Shown here piece by piece: positions 43,450 through 52,755 of a stretch of 64,000 nucleotides of DNA. The stretch lies in the NCBI GenBank assembly GCA_963710495.1, contig CAVQAI010000012.1, forward strand, positions 682,001 through 746,000, given 5' to 3'. Position numbers and translations under genes: made by a program. The notes beneath the pieces were generated by a model. That model did not search any database and was not told the DNA's origin. It was given only the letters and a program-made list of their open reading frames with translations. The stretch comes from Bog-756 sp963710495. GTDB lineage: Bacteria; Actinomycetota; Acidimicrobiia; Acidimicrobiales; RAAP-2. The stretch's first letter is position 1. Each line of letters begins with the position of its first letter.

Positions 43450-44697
43450 CTATCGGGCGGTCGTGGGGGTGGAGCGCCCCCCGGGCGCCGCCGTCGACGA
43501 GGCCGGGGCCGGGGCCGGCGCGGCCGTCGGTGTCACCGGGATGCCCGCCGGGACGAGCTCCACCCAGGTGTTGCCGGGCTGCAGGGTGATCGGGACCCCC
43601 CCCGGGCCGGTCAAGGACGCCGGCTGGGTGAGGGTGGACCGGCTCCAGGTCCCGGCGATGGCCGCGCCGTCCCGCAGGACCAGCAGGGGGCCGCTGCCGG
43701 TGGCCGTGACGACGACCTCGCGGCCCCCCTCGTCGTTCTCGACCCACGACCCGATCTCGGTCTGCACCGTCATGACCACCACGTTGGTCGCTGCCGTCTG
43801 GGTCCCGTCGAGCAGCCGGTCGGGCGCACCCGAGTAGGAGCGCAGGTAGGTGCTGGTCGGGGCGCTCCACTGCCAGGTCACGTCAGACGAGGGCGAGAAG
43901 GGGATGTGCACGCTCACACCTGATCCCGCCACCGTGCCGGCGGGCGGCGCGGTGGCGAACGGGAAGATCGGGGCGGGCGGCGTGACGTCGGTCGGGTCGA
44001 GGGCCCACAGTGCGGCGGTGTTGGCGAACGTGGAATAGGGGGCGTAGCGCCCGGAGGGATGGATGATGGTCGACCCGCTCCCGGACAGCACGTTCCGGTC
44101 GATGAGGGGCGACGAGCTCAGCAGGTTGAGCACCGGGGCGATTCCGCCGGCATGGGCGAAGATCGGGTCGGAGAGCTGGGCGAGGATGCCGGCATCGGGC
44201 TGACGGGCCGAACGCAGATCCCCCACCAGGGAGGGGCCCCGGCACTGGAAGATGGCCACGAGGCGGGTGATGGCCCCTTCGACCGGCTCCTCGAAGACGA
44301 TGTCGGCCTGGTTGAGCCCGGCCGAGGGCCGGTCGCCGGTGAGGTTCCCGATCTTGACCGCCAGGGCCGGCCGGGCCGGTACCGCCCCTCCCGGGGCGGG
44401 CGTCCCGGTCAGCGGGCAGAGCGCCACCGGCACCGGTGCGGTCGTCGTGATCGGTGGGACGGACTTGGCCGCGGCCGCCTTCCTGAGGTGGGTGGCGAGG
44501 CCCACGGCCACCGCGGCCACCACCACGAGGGCTACGCCACCGAGCGCGTACCACCGAGTCCGTGACCGGCCTGCCCGGTCCCGGCGAGCCTGACGCTGGA
44601 GCTCCTGCCGGGACAGGATCGGCGGTCCCTCCCCGGCGCCGGCGGGCCCCGGGGCGTCGTCCGGGCCGGGGCCGGGTGGCGGCGGGTCGACGGGCAT
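43450..44697 (-). CDS. DUF3048 protein with membrane anchor
   Basis: A 415-residue protein. A Pro/Gly-rich cytoplasmic N-terminus is followed by one membrane span (YALGGVALVVVAAVAVGLAT, near residue 50), so the rest lies outside the cell. The DUF3048 domain (about 95-400) includes KIGNLTGDRPSAGLNQADIV and VGDLRSARQPD, like the Bacillus lipoprotein YerB; its function is unknown. The tail is Ala/Pro/Thr-rich. I start it at the ATG at 44697 (MPVDPPPPG), not at longer upstream frames. It converges on cinA with touching ends. Confidence 0.82.
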   Translation of the reverse strand: MPVDPPPPGPGPDDAPGPAGAGEGPPILSRQELQRQARRDRAGRSRTRWYALGGVALVVVAAVAVGLATHLRKAAAAKSVPPITTTAPVPVALCPLTGTPAPGGAVPARPALAVKIGNLTGDRPSAGLNQADIVFEEPVEGAITRLVAIFQCRGPSLVGDLRSARQPDAGILAQLSDPIFAHAGGIAPVLNLLSSSPLIDRNVLSGSGSTIIHPSGRYAPYSTFANTAALWALDPTDVTPPAPIFPFATAPPAGTVAGSGVSVHIPFSPSSDVTWQWSAPTSTYLRSYSGAPDRLLDGTQTAATNVVVMTVQTEIGSWVENDEGGREVVVTATGSGPLLVLRDGAAIAGTWSRSTLTQPASLTGPGGVPITLQPGNTWVELVPAGIPVTPTAAPAPAPASSTAAPGGRSTPTTAR

Positions 44698-44765
44698 TCG
44701 ACGGGCGAGGCTAGTGCGCCCCCCGCGGCCACAGGTTGATCCGGCGCGCCGACGGGCATCCCTCA

Positions 44766-44781
44766 TCGAACATGCGTTCGG
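44766..44781 (+). promoter_or_regulatory. LexA-binding SOS box upstream of recA
   Basis: TCGAACATGCGTTCGG matches the actinobacterial SOS box (TCGAAC-N4-GTTCGA) at all but the last base. A -10-like TAGAGT follows four bases later. It is about 190 bases from the recA start, which implies a long leader, and about 70 bases upstream of the divergent DUF3048 gene. Confidence 0.8.
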
Positions 44782-44967
44782 GCCTAGAGTGGGATCCGGA
44801 CATGCAGCCCAGGCAGGCACCCAGGCAGGCACGGAATCCGGTCGAGGGGCCGGATCCAGGCCGGGATCTCGGATCCAGGCCGACTCCGTCTGGTGTCACA
44901 CCCGCTCCATAGGGTCGGCCCGGTCAAGTGAGCGACAGCACGACAGCACCGAGGAGAGACGAGCGAC

Positions 44968-46041
44968 ATGGAACGTGACAAGGCACTCGACATGGCCCTG
45001 GGTCAGATCGAGAAGCAATTCGGCAAGGGGTCGATCATGCGGATGGGTGAGAACCTCCACATGAACATCGGGGCCATCCCGACCGGAGCACTGGCCCTCG
45101 ACCTGGCCCTCGGTATCGGTGGCCTCCCACGGGGTCGGGTCGTGGAGATCTTCGGGCCGGAGTCGTCGGGCAAGTCCACCCTGGCCATGCACGTGGTGGC
45201 CGAGGCGCAGCGCAACGGGGGCATCTGCGCCTACGTGGATGCCGAGCACGCCATGGACCCCGTCTACGCCAAGGCCATCGGAGTCAACATCGACGACCTG
45301 TTGATCTCCCAGCCCGACACCGGCGAGCAGGCGCTGGAGATCTCCGACATGCTGATCCGGTCCGGGGCCCTCGACGTCCTGGTCATCGACTCGGTGGCGG
45401 CACTGACCCCACGGGCGGAGATCGAGGGGGAGATGGGCGACTCCCACGTCGGCCTGCAGGCCCGGCTCATGTCCCAGGCCCTGCGCAAGCTGACCGGCAC
45501 CCTGTCCAAGTCGGGGACCGTCGCCATCTTCATCAACCAGCTGCGGGAGAAGATCGGCGTCATGTACGGCTCACCCGAGGTCACGCCGGGGGGCCGGGCG
45601 CTCAAATTCTATTCCTCCGTGCGACTCGACATCCGCCGGATCGAGACCATCAAGGACGGAGCCGATCAGGTGGGCAACCGGACCCGCGTCAAGGTGGTCA
45701 AGAACAAGTGCTCGCCGCCATTCAAGCAGGCGGAGTTCGACATCACCTTCGGTCGGGGCATCAGCCGCGAGGGATCGCTCCTCGATGTCGGCGTCGAGCT
45801 TGGCTTCATCAAGAAGTCGGGGGCCTGGTTCACCTACGAAGGTGAACAGCTGGGCCAGGGTCGCGAGAACGTGAAGACGTTCCTGACCGAGAACCCCCAG
45901 CTGATGGCGGAGATCGATGAACGGATCCGGGAGCATCTGGCCGCCAAGAACGCAGTCGACACCGACACCGACACCGGCCCCGTGGCCGGGCCGGCCGGTG
46001 ACGATCTCGCCCTCGACGACCAGCCCATCACCCTCGAGTGA
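44968..46041 (+). CDS. recA: Recombinase RecA
   Basis: A 357-residue RecA with Walker A GPESSGKST near residue 64, VLVIDSVAALTPRAEIEGE and L2 INQLREKIGVMYGSPEV. The C-terminal region is normal, with an acidic tail containing an Asp-Thr repeat. It pairs DNA strands in repair and triggers LexA cleavage. There is no intein. The usual actinobacterial partner recX does not follow; the next gene converges. The start ATG follows GAGGAGAGACGAGCGAC. Confidence 0.97.
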   Translation: MERDKALDMALGQIEKQFGKGSIMRMGENLHMNIGAIPTGALALDLALGIGGLPRGRVVEIFGPESSGKSTLAMHVVAEAQRNGGICAYVDAEHAMDPVYAKAIGVNIDDLLISQPDTGEQALEISDMLIRSGALDVLVIDSVAALTPRAEIEGEMGDSHVGLQARLMSQALRKLTGTLSKSGTVAIFINQLREKIGVMYGSPEVTPGGRALKFYSSVRLDIRRIETIKDGADQVGNRTRVKVVKNKCSPPFKQAEFDITFGRGISREGSLLDVGVELGFIKKSGAWFTYEGEQLGQGRENVKTFLTENPQLMAEIDERIREHLAAKNAVDTDTDTGPVAGPAGDDLALDDQPITLE

Positions 46042-46141
46042 AGTGAGCAACGCTGAGCCGTCGGGAGCCCGACGGAATCAGCCCACCTACAGCTTGCCCG
46101 GTTTCGTGCCGACAGATGCGGGGTAGTCAATCCAATCGCCG

Positions 46142-46169
46142 GCCCGGGACGCGTGTGCGCGTCCCGGGC
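46142..46169. terminator. Strong hairpin between recA and the next gene
   Basis: GCCCGGGACGCG/CGCGTCCCGGGC, a 12-bp perfect stem with loop TGTG. It lies between the converging recA and the secreted-protein gene and probably ends both transcripts, although no T-run follows. Confidence 0.7.
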
Positions 46170-46192
46170 TGCCGCGTTCGGGCCAGCATCCC

Positions 46193-47878
46193 TCAGGCGG
46201 AGGTGCTGATGTTCGGGGCGGTGGCCGAGCGCGAGCCCGGCGTGTAGACCTGGTTCCAGTTGCCCTGGGAGGCGTTGAACACCGACGCCGGGCCCGAACC
46301 GAGGACCGAGTAGACGTTCTCCATCATGCGCAGCAGCGGGTCGGTCACCCCGGGGACGTTGCTCGGCACCACGTTGGACGGTACCAGCGGGCAGTTGGCC
46401 AGCTGGCCGACCCAGGATGCGTTGCCGGTGGCGAAGACCCCGCCGCCGCCGCCGACGGTGTACCAGGTGACGTCGGAGTAGTTGCCGTGCCGGTTGGGCA
46501 CGATGGAGTGGGCCACCACATCGAGATTGGACGGCCCGGCGCCTCCGGGCACGTAACGGTCGAACTCACCCTGCACCGCCTTGGGCAGGATCGGCTTCGG
46601 CCCGAGGTCCACCCCGGCCAGCACCCACGAGGACGGGTCGGTGACCACCATGTCGGCCGAGGCCTGCACATCCTGGTAGGTGCTCCCGATCAGCTCCGAT
46701 TCGGGCCGGGTGACCGGAGAATCGGGCCAGTTGACCGTGACCAGCTCGTCGTTCTGGCCGGTCATCGGGTCCTCGGCCGCCGATTTGTAGCAGACCTCGT
46801 GCCGGTTCGGCCCCAGTGGTGAGGGCTCCATGCGGATCTGCCGGAAGCAGGCGTTGGCTCCGAGGAAGGCCAGGTTGACACCCCGGTTCAAGGCTGCGGT
46901 GGCGCCGTCGCGCATCTGGGTCGACCAGTACTCGTCGTGTCCCAGGCTGAAGAGGGCCCGATGGTTGTCGAGCAGTTCGGGACGGACATGCAGGTCGATG
47001 TCCGTCCAGTAGGTGACGTCCAGGCCCAACCGCTCGGCATCGAAGATGAGCGGGAACTCGTTGCCGACGAGGTCGGCCGCTCCGGACGCCCAGTCGTGGT
47101 CGTAGGGACGGTCGAACGACACGACCCGGGCCCGGTGGTCGAAGGTGCTGTCGCTGGTCGGGTTGTGCACGTAGGACAGCGACCCGTCGCGGTTGCCGTA
47201 GTAGAGGCTGTACCCGCCCCAGCGGTTGTACGCCTGCCAGGTGGTCACGCTCTGCTGGACGACGACCGCCGCCTTGGAGGCGTCGTCGCGGACGCACAGT
47301 GGTACGAACTGTTGCTCGCCGGCCGTCCCGACCAGCTTGAGCAGGTACACGCCGGGTGGCCAGGCGTGGTCGATGACGACGGTCAGCGACGGCGACCAGT
47401 GGCATTCGACGGTGTTGGTGGATCCGATCAGCGTCGGCGACCCCTGGCGCACTCCTGGTACCTGGGCCGACTGCCAGACCTTCCGGGCGCCGATTCCCTG
47501 GTAGTAGCCCATCCGGTAGGCCTCGACGTGGAACTGGTCCGCCTTGGTGCTGACGTGGAGCGTCACATGGTCCCCGACCGCGGCGCTCACCTGGCTGGCG
47601 TAGCCCTCGATGTCACCGGCGTTCTGCGGGGTGGTGACCCACCAGGACGTGCCGGTCTTGGCGTTCTCGGCGATGACCTCGGCCGAGGTGGGGATGGTGA
47701 CGCCATCGGCGAGCCTGGCGGTGGACGGCGTCCTGGCTGCCGAGCGGGGCCGGGGGCGGTGCGCCGCCGTCCGGCCCGGGGCCTCGCTCCCACCCGATGT
47801 CTCGGCGATGCCCAGGGCCGCGGCGGCCGCCACGGCCCCTCCGGCAGCTCCCCACCCGATGAAGCGGCGCCGGTTCAT
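46193..47878 (-). CDS. Secreted dimethylformamidase-beta-like protein
   Basis: A 561-residue protein with a Tat signal (MNRRRFIGWGAAGGAVAAAA). The domain is that of the large subunit of N,N-dimethylformamidase and its relatives, marked by FSLGHDEYWSTQMRDG and LAFLGANACFRQIR. The true enzyme hydrolyses dimethylformamide with a tyrosine-bound iron, but most homologues are secreted proteins of unknown substrate. No small subunit is encoded nearby, so amidase activity is doubtful. ATG 47878 has GAGGTG upstream; a further 26 codons are open before it. Confidence 0.75.
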   Translation of the reverse strand: MNRRRFIGWGAAGGAVAAAAALGIAETSGGSEAPGRTAAHRPRPRSAARTPSTARLADGVTIPTSAEVIAENAKTGTSWWVTTPQNAGDIEGYASQVSAAVGDHVTLHVSTKADQFHVEAYRMGYYQGIGARKVWQSAQVPGVRQGSPTLIGSTNTVECHWSPSLTVVIDHAWPPGVYLLKLVGTAGEQQFVPLCVRDDASKAAVVVQQSVTTWQAYNRWGGYSLYYGNRDGSLSYVHNPTSDSTFDHRARVVSFDRPYDHDWASGAADLVGNEFPLIFDAERLGLDVTYWTDIDLHVRPELLDNHRALFSLGHDEYWSTQMRDGATAALNRGVNLAFLGANACFRQIRMEPSPLGPNRHEVCYKSAAEDPMTGQNDELVTVNWPDSPVTRPESELIGSTYQDVQASADMVVTDPSSWVLAGVDLGPKPILPKAVQGEFDRYVPGGAGPSNLDVVAHSIVPNRHGNYSDVTWYTVGGGGGVFATGNASWVGQLANCPLVPSNVVPSNVPGVTDPLLRMMENVYSVLGSGPASVFNASQGNWNQVYTPGSRSATAPNISTSA

Positions 47879-48177
47879 GCGGGGCACCTCGTCGGCAGGT
47901 TGGGTGCCCGAATTCCTCAGGTGCCGGTCCGGCTGGTGTGGCGAGTGCTGACCCATGGATCGTTCCGGGAGTGAGGCTCCTCAGCCTGGCTGGGCTCCCA
48001 CAGGCCGCCACCACGTGGGTGCCGCCTGCCTCCACACTAGTGACTCCACGGCCGTCGGTGGGGCTCGCCACGGTGATACTGGCAGCGGAGCCCGCCCCCG
48101 CTTACGCTCGGCGCGCCGGACCGAGCTCCGGGTGGGACCCCGGTTGGCGCCCGGCACGGACGAAGGAGAGCAGGGTC

Positions 48178-49107
48178 ATGCAATTCGGAATCCTCCCGCC
48201 GGTCCGCGCCGGGGTGACGGCCGATCCCGAGTGGATGACCGGCTTCACCCGGCATGCCGAGGGCTCCGGCTTCGAGTCGGTGGTCCTGGTGGAGCACGCC
48301 GTGGTCGTCTCCGACTACACCAGCACTTACCCCTATGCACCCTCGGGGAAGATGCCCCTGCCCGACGACTGCCGGATCCCCGACCCGCTCGACCTCATGG
48401 CCTACCTGGCCGGCGTGAGCACCGGCATCTCGTTGGCCACCGGGGTCCTCGTCCTCCCCAACCATCAGGCCGTGGTCCTGGCCAAGCGCGTGGCCACGGT
48501 CGACGTCCTCTCGGGCGGTCGGGTCCGGCTGTGCGTGGGCCTCGGCTGGATGGACGAGGAGCTACGGGCCACCGGAGCCGATCCGCGCACGCGGGGCCGG
48601 CGGACCGACGAGGCCATCGCCGTGATGCGGACGCTGTGGTCCGATGCCGGTCCCGCCGGGGCCGACTTCGACGGCGAGTTCTTCTCCTTCCGCCGGGCCC
48701 ACTCCTTCCCCAAGCCGGTACGTCCCGGGGGTGTCCCCATCCACATCGGCGGCCACAGCCAAGCCGCGGCGCGCCGGGCCGGCCGGATCGGAGACGGGTT
48801 CCAGCCGCTCGGGCTGGAGGGCGACGCGCTGGCATCGCGGATCGCTGACATGCGGGCGGCGGCGCACGAGGCCGGGCGAGATCCTGCCGACGTCGAGATC
48901 ACCCTGTCCGGCTATCTCCCGGCGCTGACCGAGGAGGACGTCGAACAGGCCGAAGGGATCGGGGCGGCCCGGATGGTGGTGGCCACCACGGTGACCGGCC
49001 ATCTCGACCAGGTGCGGGAAGAGATGTCGGGCTTCGCCGAGCGGTTCGGTCTCGAGGCTCCGGCAGGCCGGGTACCCGCCGGCCGGGTGTCCGGAGGTCG
49101 GCGATGA
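48178..49107 (+). CDS. LLM-class F420-dependent oxidoreductase
   Basis: A 309-residue luciferase-like monooxygenase-fold protein: MQFGILPPVRAGVTADPEWM, VLVLPNHQAVVLAKRVATVD and GGRVRLCVGLGWMDEEL. PIHIGGHSQAAARRAGRIGDGF near the C-terminal third is the usual cofactor-binding segment. Most actinobacterial members use F420; the substrate is unknown. The start ATG follows GAAGGAGAG. It overlaps the SnoaL-like gene by ATGA, so the two are coupled. The last 20 residues are a Gly/Arg/Val repeat. Confidence 0.85.
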   Translation: MQFGILPPVRAGVTADPEWMTGFTRHAEGSGFESVVLVEHAVVVSDYTSTYPYAPSGKMPLPDDCRIPDPLDLMAYLAGVSTGISLATGVLVLPNHQAVVLAKRVATVDVLSGGRVRLCVGLGWMDEELRATGADPRTRGRRTDEAIAVMRTLWSDAGPAGADFDGEFFSFRRAHSFPKPVRPGGVPIHIGGHSQAAARRAGRIGDGFQPLGLEGDALASRIADMRAAAHEAGRDPADVEITLSGYLPALTEEDVEQAEGIGAARMVVATTVTGHLDQVREEMSGFAERFGLEAPAGRVPAGRVSGGRR

Positions 49108-49649
49108 CCGATCGACCGCCTCCTCCGAACCCGTCCGACGTTGAGGCTCTGCGGGCGCTGTCAGCGGACTACGCCGCCGCCGTCGACGGCCGGGACGGTG
49201 ACGCGTTCGCCGCCCTCTTCACCGCCTCAGGCGAGCTGCTGGTGCCCGATGTGCCCGACGACCTGAGCCCGGTGGTCCGTCGCACCGGCCGCGAATCGCT
49301 CCGGCTGGTACCCGACGAGCTCCGCCGGTTCGCCCGGACCTTCCATCAGGTCTCCGACCACCGCTTCATCTTCAGGGGTGATCGGGCTCTCGGCGAGGTG
49401 CGCGGCGTGGCCCACCATGTCGCCCTGGCCAGTCGTGGTCACCGGACCCGAGGCCGGTCCCGGGCCAAGACCGGCGACAGCGCGGGCACCGACACGGTGT
49501 GGTTCATCCGTTACGTCGACGACTACCTTCGCACCCCGGCGGGGTGGCGCTTCGAGCGGCGCGCCCTGCACCTCGAATGGATCGAGGAGCACCCGGTCAC
49601 CGTCTTGCCCACGACCCCGTCGACAGGTGGGATCGCCGGAGGGTCCTGA
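49104..49649 (+). CDS. SnoaL-like / NTF2-fold protein
   Basis: A 181-residue protein of the SnoaL_4-like group. It begins with the usual helix (VEALRALSADYAAAVDGRDG) and continues with FAALFTASGELLV. FARTFHQVSDHRFIF and WRFERRALHLEWI follow. Members include hydroxysteroid and aromatic ring isomerases, dehydratases and inactive relatives. Translational coupling to the F420-type oxidoreductase suggests both act on one substrate. Confidence 0.75.
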   Translation: MTDRPPPPNPSDVEALRALSADYAAAVDGRDGDAFAALFTASGELLVPDVPDDLSPVVRRTGRESLRLVPDELRRFARTFHQVSDHRFIFRGDRALGEVRGVAHHVALASRGHRTRGRSRAKTGDSAGTDTVWFIRYVDDYLRTPAGWRFERRALHLEWIEEHPVTVLPTTPSTGGIAGGS

Positions 49650-49725
49650 CCGCTCGTCGGACGGTCCGCCCGATCTCCCGCTCCCCGCATCTCGCCCTCC
49701 CCGTCCCCCCCGTCGGACGAGCGGC

Positions 49726-51243
49726 TCAGGTGGTCGGAACCACCTGTGGCGGGGGCGGACCGGCGTAGCGGGCCGCCGGCCGGATGAGCCGGTTGTCGGC
49801 GGCCTGCTCCATGACGTGGGCGCACCAGCCGATGGTGCGGCTCGAGGCGAAGGTCGGGGTGAACATCTCCCGCGGGATGCCGCAGGAGTGCATGACCACG
49901 CCGGCGAAGAACTCGACGTTGGTATAGAGCCGGCGGCCGGGCTTGAGCTCGGCCAGGACCTCTACGGCGGTGCCCTCGACCTGTTCGGCGAACTCGACGA
50001 GGTCGCCGCCGAGCGAGCGGGCCACGTCGCGCAGGAACACCGACCGCGGATCGTCGGTCTTGTAGACCCGGTGGCCGAAGCCCATGATCCGGTCACCCCG
50101 GGCCACGGCCTGCCGGATCCACGCCTCGGCCCGATCGGTCGTGCCGATGGCGTCGAGCATGTCGAGGGCACGGCTCGGGGCGCCGCCGTGGAGCGGCCCC
50201 GATAGGGCGCCGACGGCGCCGGTGACGGCGGCGGCCAGGTCAGCACCGGTCGAGGCGATGACCCTGGCCGTGAAGGTGGAGGCGTTGAAGCCGTGATCGA
50301 TGGTCAGGATCAGGTACTGCTCGACGGCCCGCACCCGGTCGGCCGGGGCCTCCCGCCCGGTCAGCATCCAGAGATAGTTGGCCGCGTAGGACAGGTCGGG
50401 GCGGGGCGGGATCGGGTCCTCCCCGCCGGCGAGGCGGTGGGCAGCGGTCAGGATGGTCGGGACCACCGCGCACAGTCGCAGGGCCTGCGACCGCAGCTGG
50501 TCGTGGTCGATGTCGTGGGTCGGCGGCCAGCCGAGCTCGGACCCGAGCACCGACACCGCGGTGCGCAGGACGTCGAGCGGCGGGCCCATCGTGGCGAGGG
50601 ATGGCAGGAGGCGAGCGACACCCTCGGGGAGCTCCCGCAGGCCGGCCACCTCCCGGCCGAAGCGCCCACCGGCAGCCCGGTCGGGGAGCTCGCCGTCGAA
50701 GAGCAATTGCCAGACGTCCTCGAGCGAGCGGGATGCGGCCAGGTCCGTGGCCGCGTACTGCCGGTAGTGATAAAAGCCTTCAGCGCCCCGGACGTCGCCG
50801 ATCGACGTCTCGGCCGCCACCACGCCCTCGAGGCCGCGTGGAATGTCGGGACCGTTCTCCTCGGTGGGCCGGATCTGGGCCACGGCCAACAGGTCCCGGA
50901 TGGACACCACCCCGACCAGATCGCCGTGGTCGACCACGGGCAGGTGCCGGTAGTGGTGGTGGGTGAGTCCGGACCAGGCCGTCCCGACTTCGTCGTCCAC
51001 GCCGAGCACGTCCGGGTCGGCCGTCATCCAACGCCGGACCGATTCGCTCCGGGGGTCGGCCCGGGTGGCCGACGCCCGCAGGAGATCCCGTTCGGTGAGG
51101 ATGCCGACCACCGCGTCCCGGTCGGTGACGACGACCGAACCGATCTGGCGGTCGTCCATCAGGCTGGAGGCTTCGGCCAGGAGGGCGTCGGCCGCGCAGG
51201 TCACCGCCGGCGAGGACATGAGGTCGTGCACTGCGGTTGGCAT
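49726..51243 (-). CDS. Citrate synthase with N-terminal CBS pair
   Basis: A 505-residue fusion. Residues about 1-130 are two CBS domains (IGSVVVTDRDAVVGILTERD, then YRHLPVVDHGDLVGVVSIRD), which bind adenine nucleotides. The citrate synthase domain follows. Catalytic His residues are in GPLHGGAPS and MGFGHRVYKTDDPR. The usual catalytic Asp position reads NVEFFAG, with Glu in place of the common Asp. It condenses acetyl-CoA (or propionyl-CoA) with oxaloacetate, probably under adenylate control. ATG 51243 has AAGGAG six bases upstream. It is divergent from a second citrate synthase fusion. Confidence 0.88.
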   Translation of the reverse strand: MPTAVHDLMSSPAVTCAADALLAEASSLMDDRQIGSVVVTDRDAVVGILTERDLLRASATRADPRSESVRRWMTADPDVLGVDDEVGTAWSGLTHHHYRHLPVVDHGDLVGVVSIRDLLAVAQIRPTEENGPDIPRGLEGVVAAETSIGDVRGAEGFYHYRQYAATDLAASRSLEDVWQLLFDGELPDRAAGGRFGREVAGLRELPEGVARLLPSLATMGPPLDVLRTAVSVLGSELGWPPTHDIDHDQLRSQALRLCAVVPTILTAAHRLAGGEDPIPPRPDLSYAANYLWMLTGREAPADRVRAVEQYLILTIDHGFNASTFTARVIASTGADLAAAVTGAVGALSGPLHGGAPSRALDMLDAIGTTDRAEAWIRQAVARGDRIMGFGHRVYKTDDPRSVFLRDVARSLGGDLVEFAEQVEGTAVEVLAELKPGRRLYTNVEFFAGVVMHSCGIPREMFTPTFASSRTIGWCAHVMEQAADNRLIRPAARYAGPPPPQVVPTT

Positions 51244-51388
51244 GCGTTCTCCTTGTTCGGTCATGGGTGACCGGATCGCCGGGTCGCCGGGTTGTCGAGG
51301 ACGTCGGCTTGCCGGGTCGTCGGCCCGGCTCGCCTTCTCGGCGCTGGCTCCGCTTCCAGTGTGGCGACACGGCCGGGGTTTGTAAATA

Positions 51389-51406
51389 TTGATCAAGTCA
51401 ATGATC
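51389..51406. promoter_or_regulatory. TGATC repeats between the two citrate synthase genes
   Basis: TTGATCAA (51389-51396), a perfect palindrome, plus a second TGATC at 51402-51406, 12 bases on. The AT-rich block (tgtaaatattgatc) lies 13 bases upstream of the HTH-citrate synthase start. It is a likely operator for the HTH domain of that enzyme. Confidence 0.4.
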
Positions 51407-51418
51407 TAGCCTGGATTT

Positions 51419-52696
51419 ATGGACCGAACGCTCGACAGCGAGGAGGCTGCCCGCCGGCTCGGAGTCAAGGTCACCACCCTCTACGCCTACGTGAGCCGGG
51501 GGCTGCTCTCCTCCCAGCCGGCCCCGGCGGGCCGGCGGAGCCTCTTCGACGTGGAGGAGGTCGAGCGCTTGGCCCGCCGCTCCCGCCAGGGCAAGTCGGT
51601 CGAGACCCGGCTGGCCACCATCACCACCGGCATCACCCAGCTGTCCGACGACGGGCCCATCTACCGGGGACGGGCCGCCACCGACATGGCGACGTCCCTG
51701 TCCTACGAGGAGGTGGCCGCCTGGTTGTGGGAGGCGAGCGACCATCCCGACGCGGGAGAGGAGCGCTCGGACCAGAGACCGGGGGAGGACGAGACCGGAG
51801 CGCCCTCTCCTTGGGAGCCCGTGCCTCTGGGGCCGCCACCCAAGGCCATCGGGACGTCATTGGACCGCATGCGCTGGGCGGTCGTCATGGCCGGCGCCCG
51901 CAACCCCCTCCGGTCGGATCTCCGACCTGAGACCGTGATCCGAACAGCCCGTCGGGTGGCCGCGTCACTGGTCGAGGTGCTGCCCGCAGCCAACCCCGGT
52001 TCGGGCGGCACAGGTCGTCCGGCCGGCCACGCCGAGCCCGCAGCCCGCACCTCCCCGGCCCTCGCCGCCGGCTCCATGGCCGAACGACTGACCGGCCGCC
52101 TCAGTGCGGAGCCGAGCGAGGCGCTCGTCGGCGGGATGAACGCAGCCATGGTCCTCCTGGCCGACCACGAGCTGGCCACCTCCACCATGGCCGTCCGGAT
52201 GGCGGCGTCGACCCGGGCCGATGTCTACGACGCGCTGCTGGCCGGACTGGCCACCCTTGCCGGCCCCCTGCACGGAGGTGCGAGCCAGCTGGCCTACGGG
52301 CTGCTGGTCGAGGCGGAACGCCGGGGTGCCGAGCGCGCCCTCGATGACACCCTGCGCTGGCAGGGGGTGCTCCCCGGTTTCGGCCACGCCGTCTACAAGC
52401 ACGGCGATGCCCGGTTCGGGGTCCTCTACGGGCTGTTCGAATCGATCGCCCGGCCCGAGCAGGCCGACCTGGTCCGCTCGCTCGTCGAGCTGGCCGCCGG
52501 GCACTCCATCCCCCTGCCCAATGTCGATCTCGCCCTGGCCGCGTTGGCCTGGTCGACGGGGATGCCGCCGGACACGGGGTCCACCGTCTTTGCCGTGGCC
52601 CGGGTGGCCGGCTGGGTCGCCCACTATCTCGAAGAGCTCGAGGAGCGGCCGTTGCGCTATCGCGCTCGGGCCGTCTACGCCTCCCGGAGCCGCTGA
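51419..52696 (+). CDS. Citrate synthase with N-terminal HTH domain
   Basis: A 425-residue fusion. Residues 1-55 are a MerR/excisionase-type DNA-binding HTH (LDSEEAARRLGVKVTTLYAY, then RSLFDVEEVERL). The citrate synthase domain follows. Catalytic residues are in GPLHGGASQLA, PGFGHAVYKHGD and LPNVDLALAALAW, all conserved, including the Asp. A long Pro/Gly-rich insertion (about 115-220) separates its two halves. The ATG lies 13 bases from a TGATC-type operator, so the enzyme may bind its own promoter. The leader is very short, so the mRNA may be leaderless. Confidence 0.85.
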   Translation: MDRTLDSEEAARRLGVKVTTLYAYVSRGLLSSQPAPAGRRSLFDVEEVERLARRSRQGKSVETRLATITTGITQLSDDGPIYRGRAATDMATSLSYEEVAAWLWEASDHPDAGEERSDQRPGEDETGAPSPWEPVPLGPPPKAIGTSLDRMRWAVVMAGARNPLRSDLRPETVIRTARRVAASLVEVLPAANPGSGGTGRPAGHAEPAARTSPALAAGSMAERLTGRLSAEPSEALVGGMNAAMVLLADHELATSTMAVRMAASTRADVYDALLAGLATLAGPLHGGASQLAYGLLVEAERRGAERALDDTLRWQGVLPGFGHAVYKHGDARFGVLYGLFESIARPEQADLVRSLVELAAGHSIPLPNVDLALAALAWSTGMPPDTGSTVFAVARVAGWVAHYLEELEERPLRYRARAVYASRSR

Positions 52697-52755
52697 CACC
52701 GGTCGCCGGGCCGGGCGTGTGCCCGGTCGGGCGGGATCGGCGTGATTGGCGAGAT

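Noticed and set aside
46043..46126. Possible recX or short gene right after recA
   Set aside because: Only 27 codons before a stop, with no RecX-like residues.
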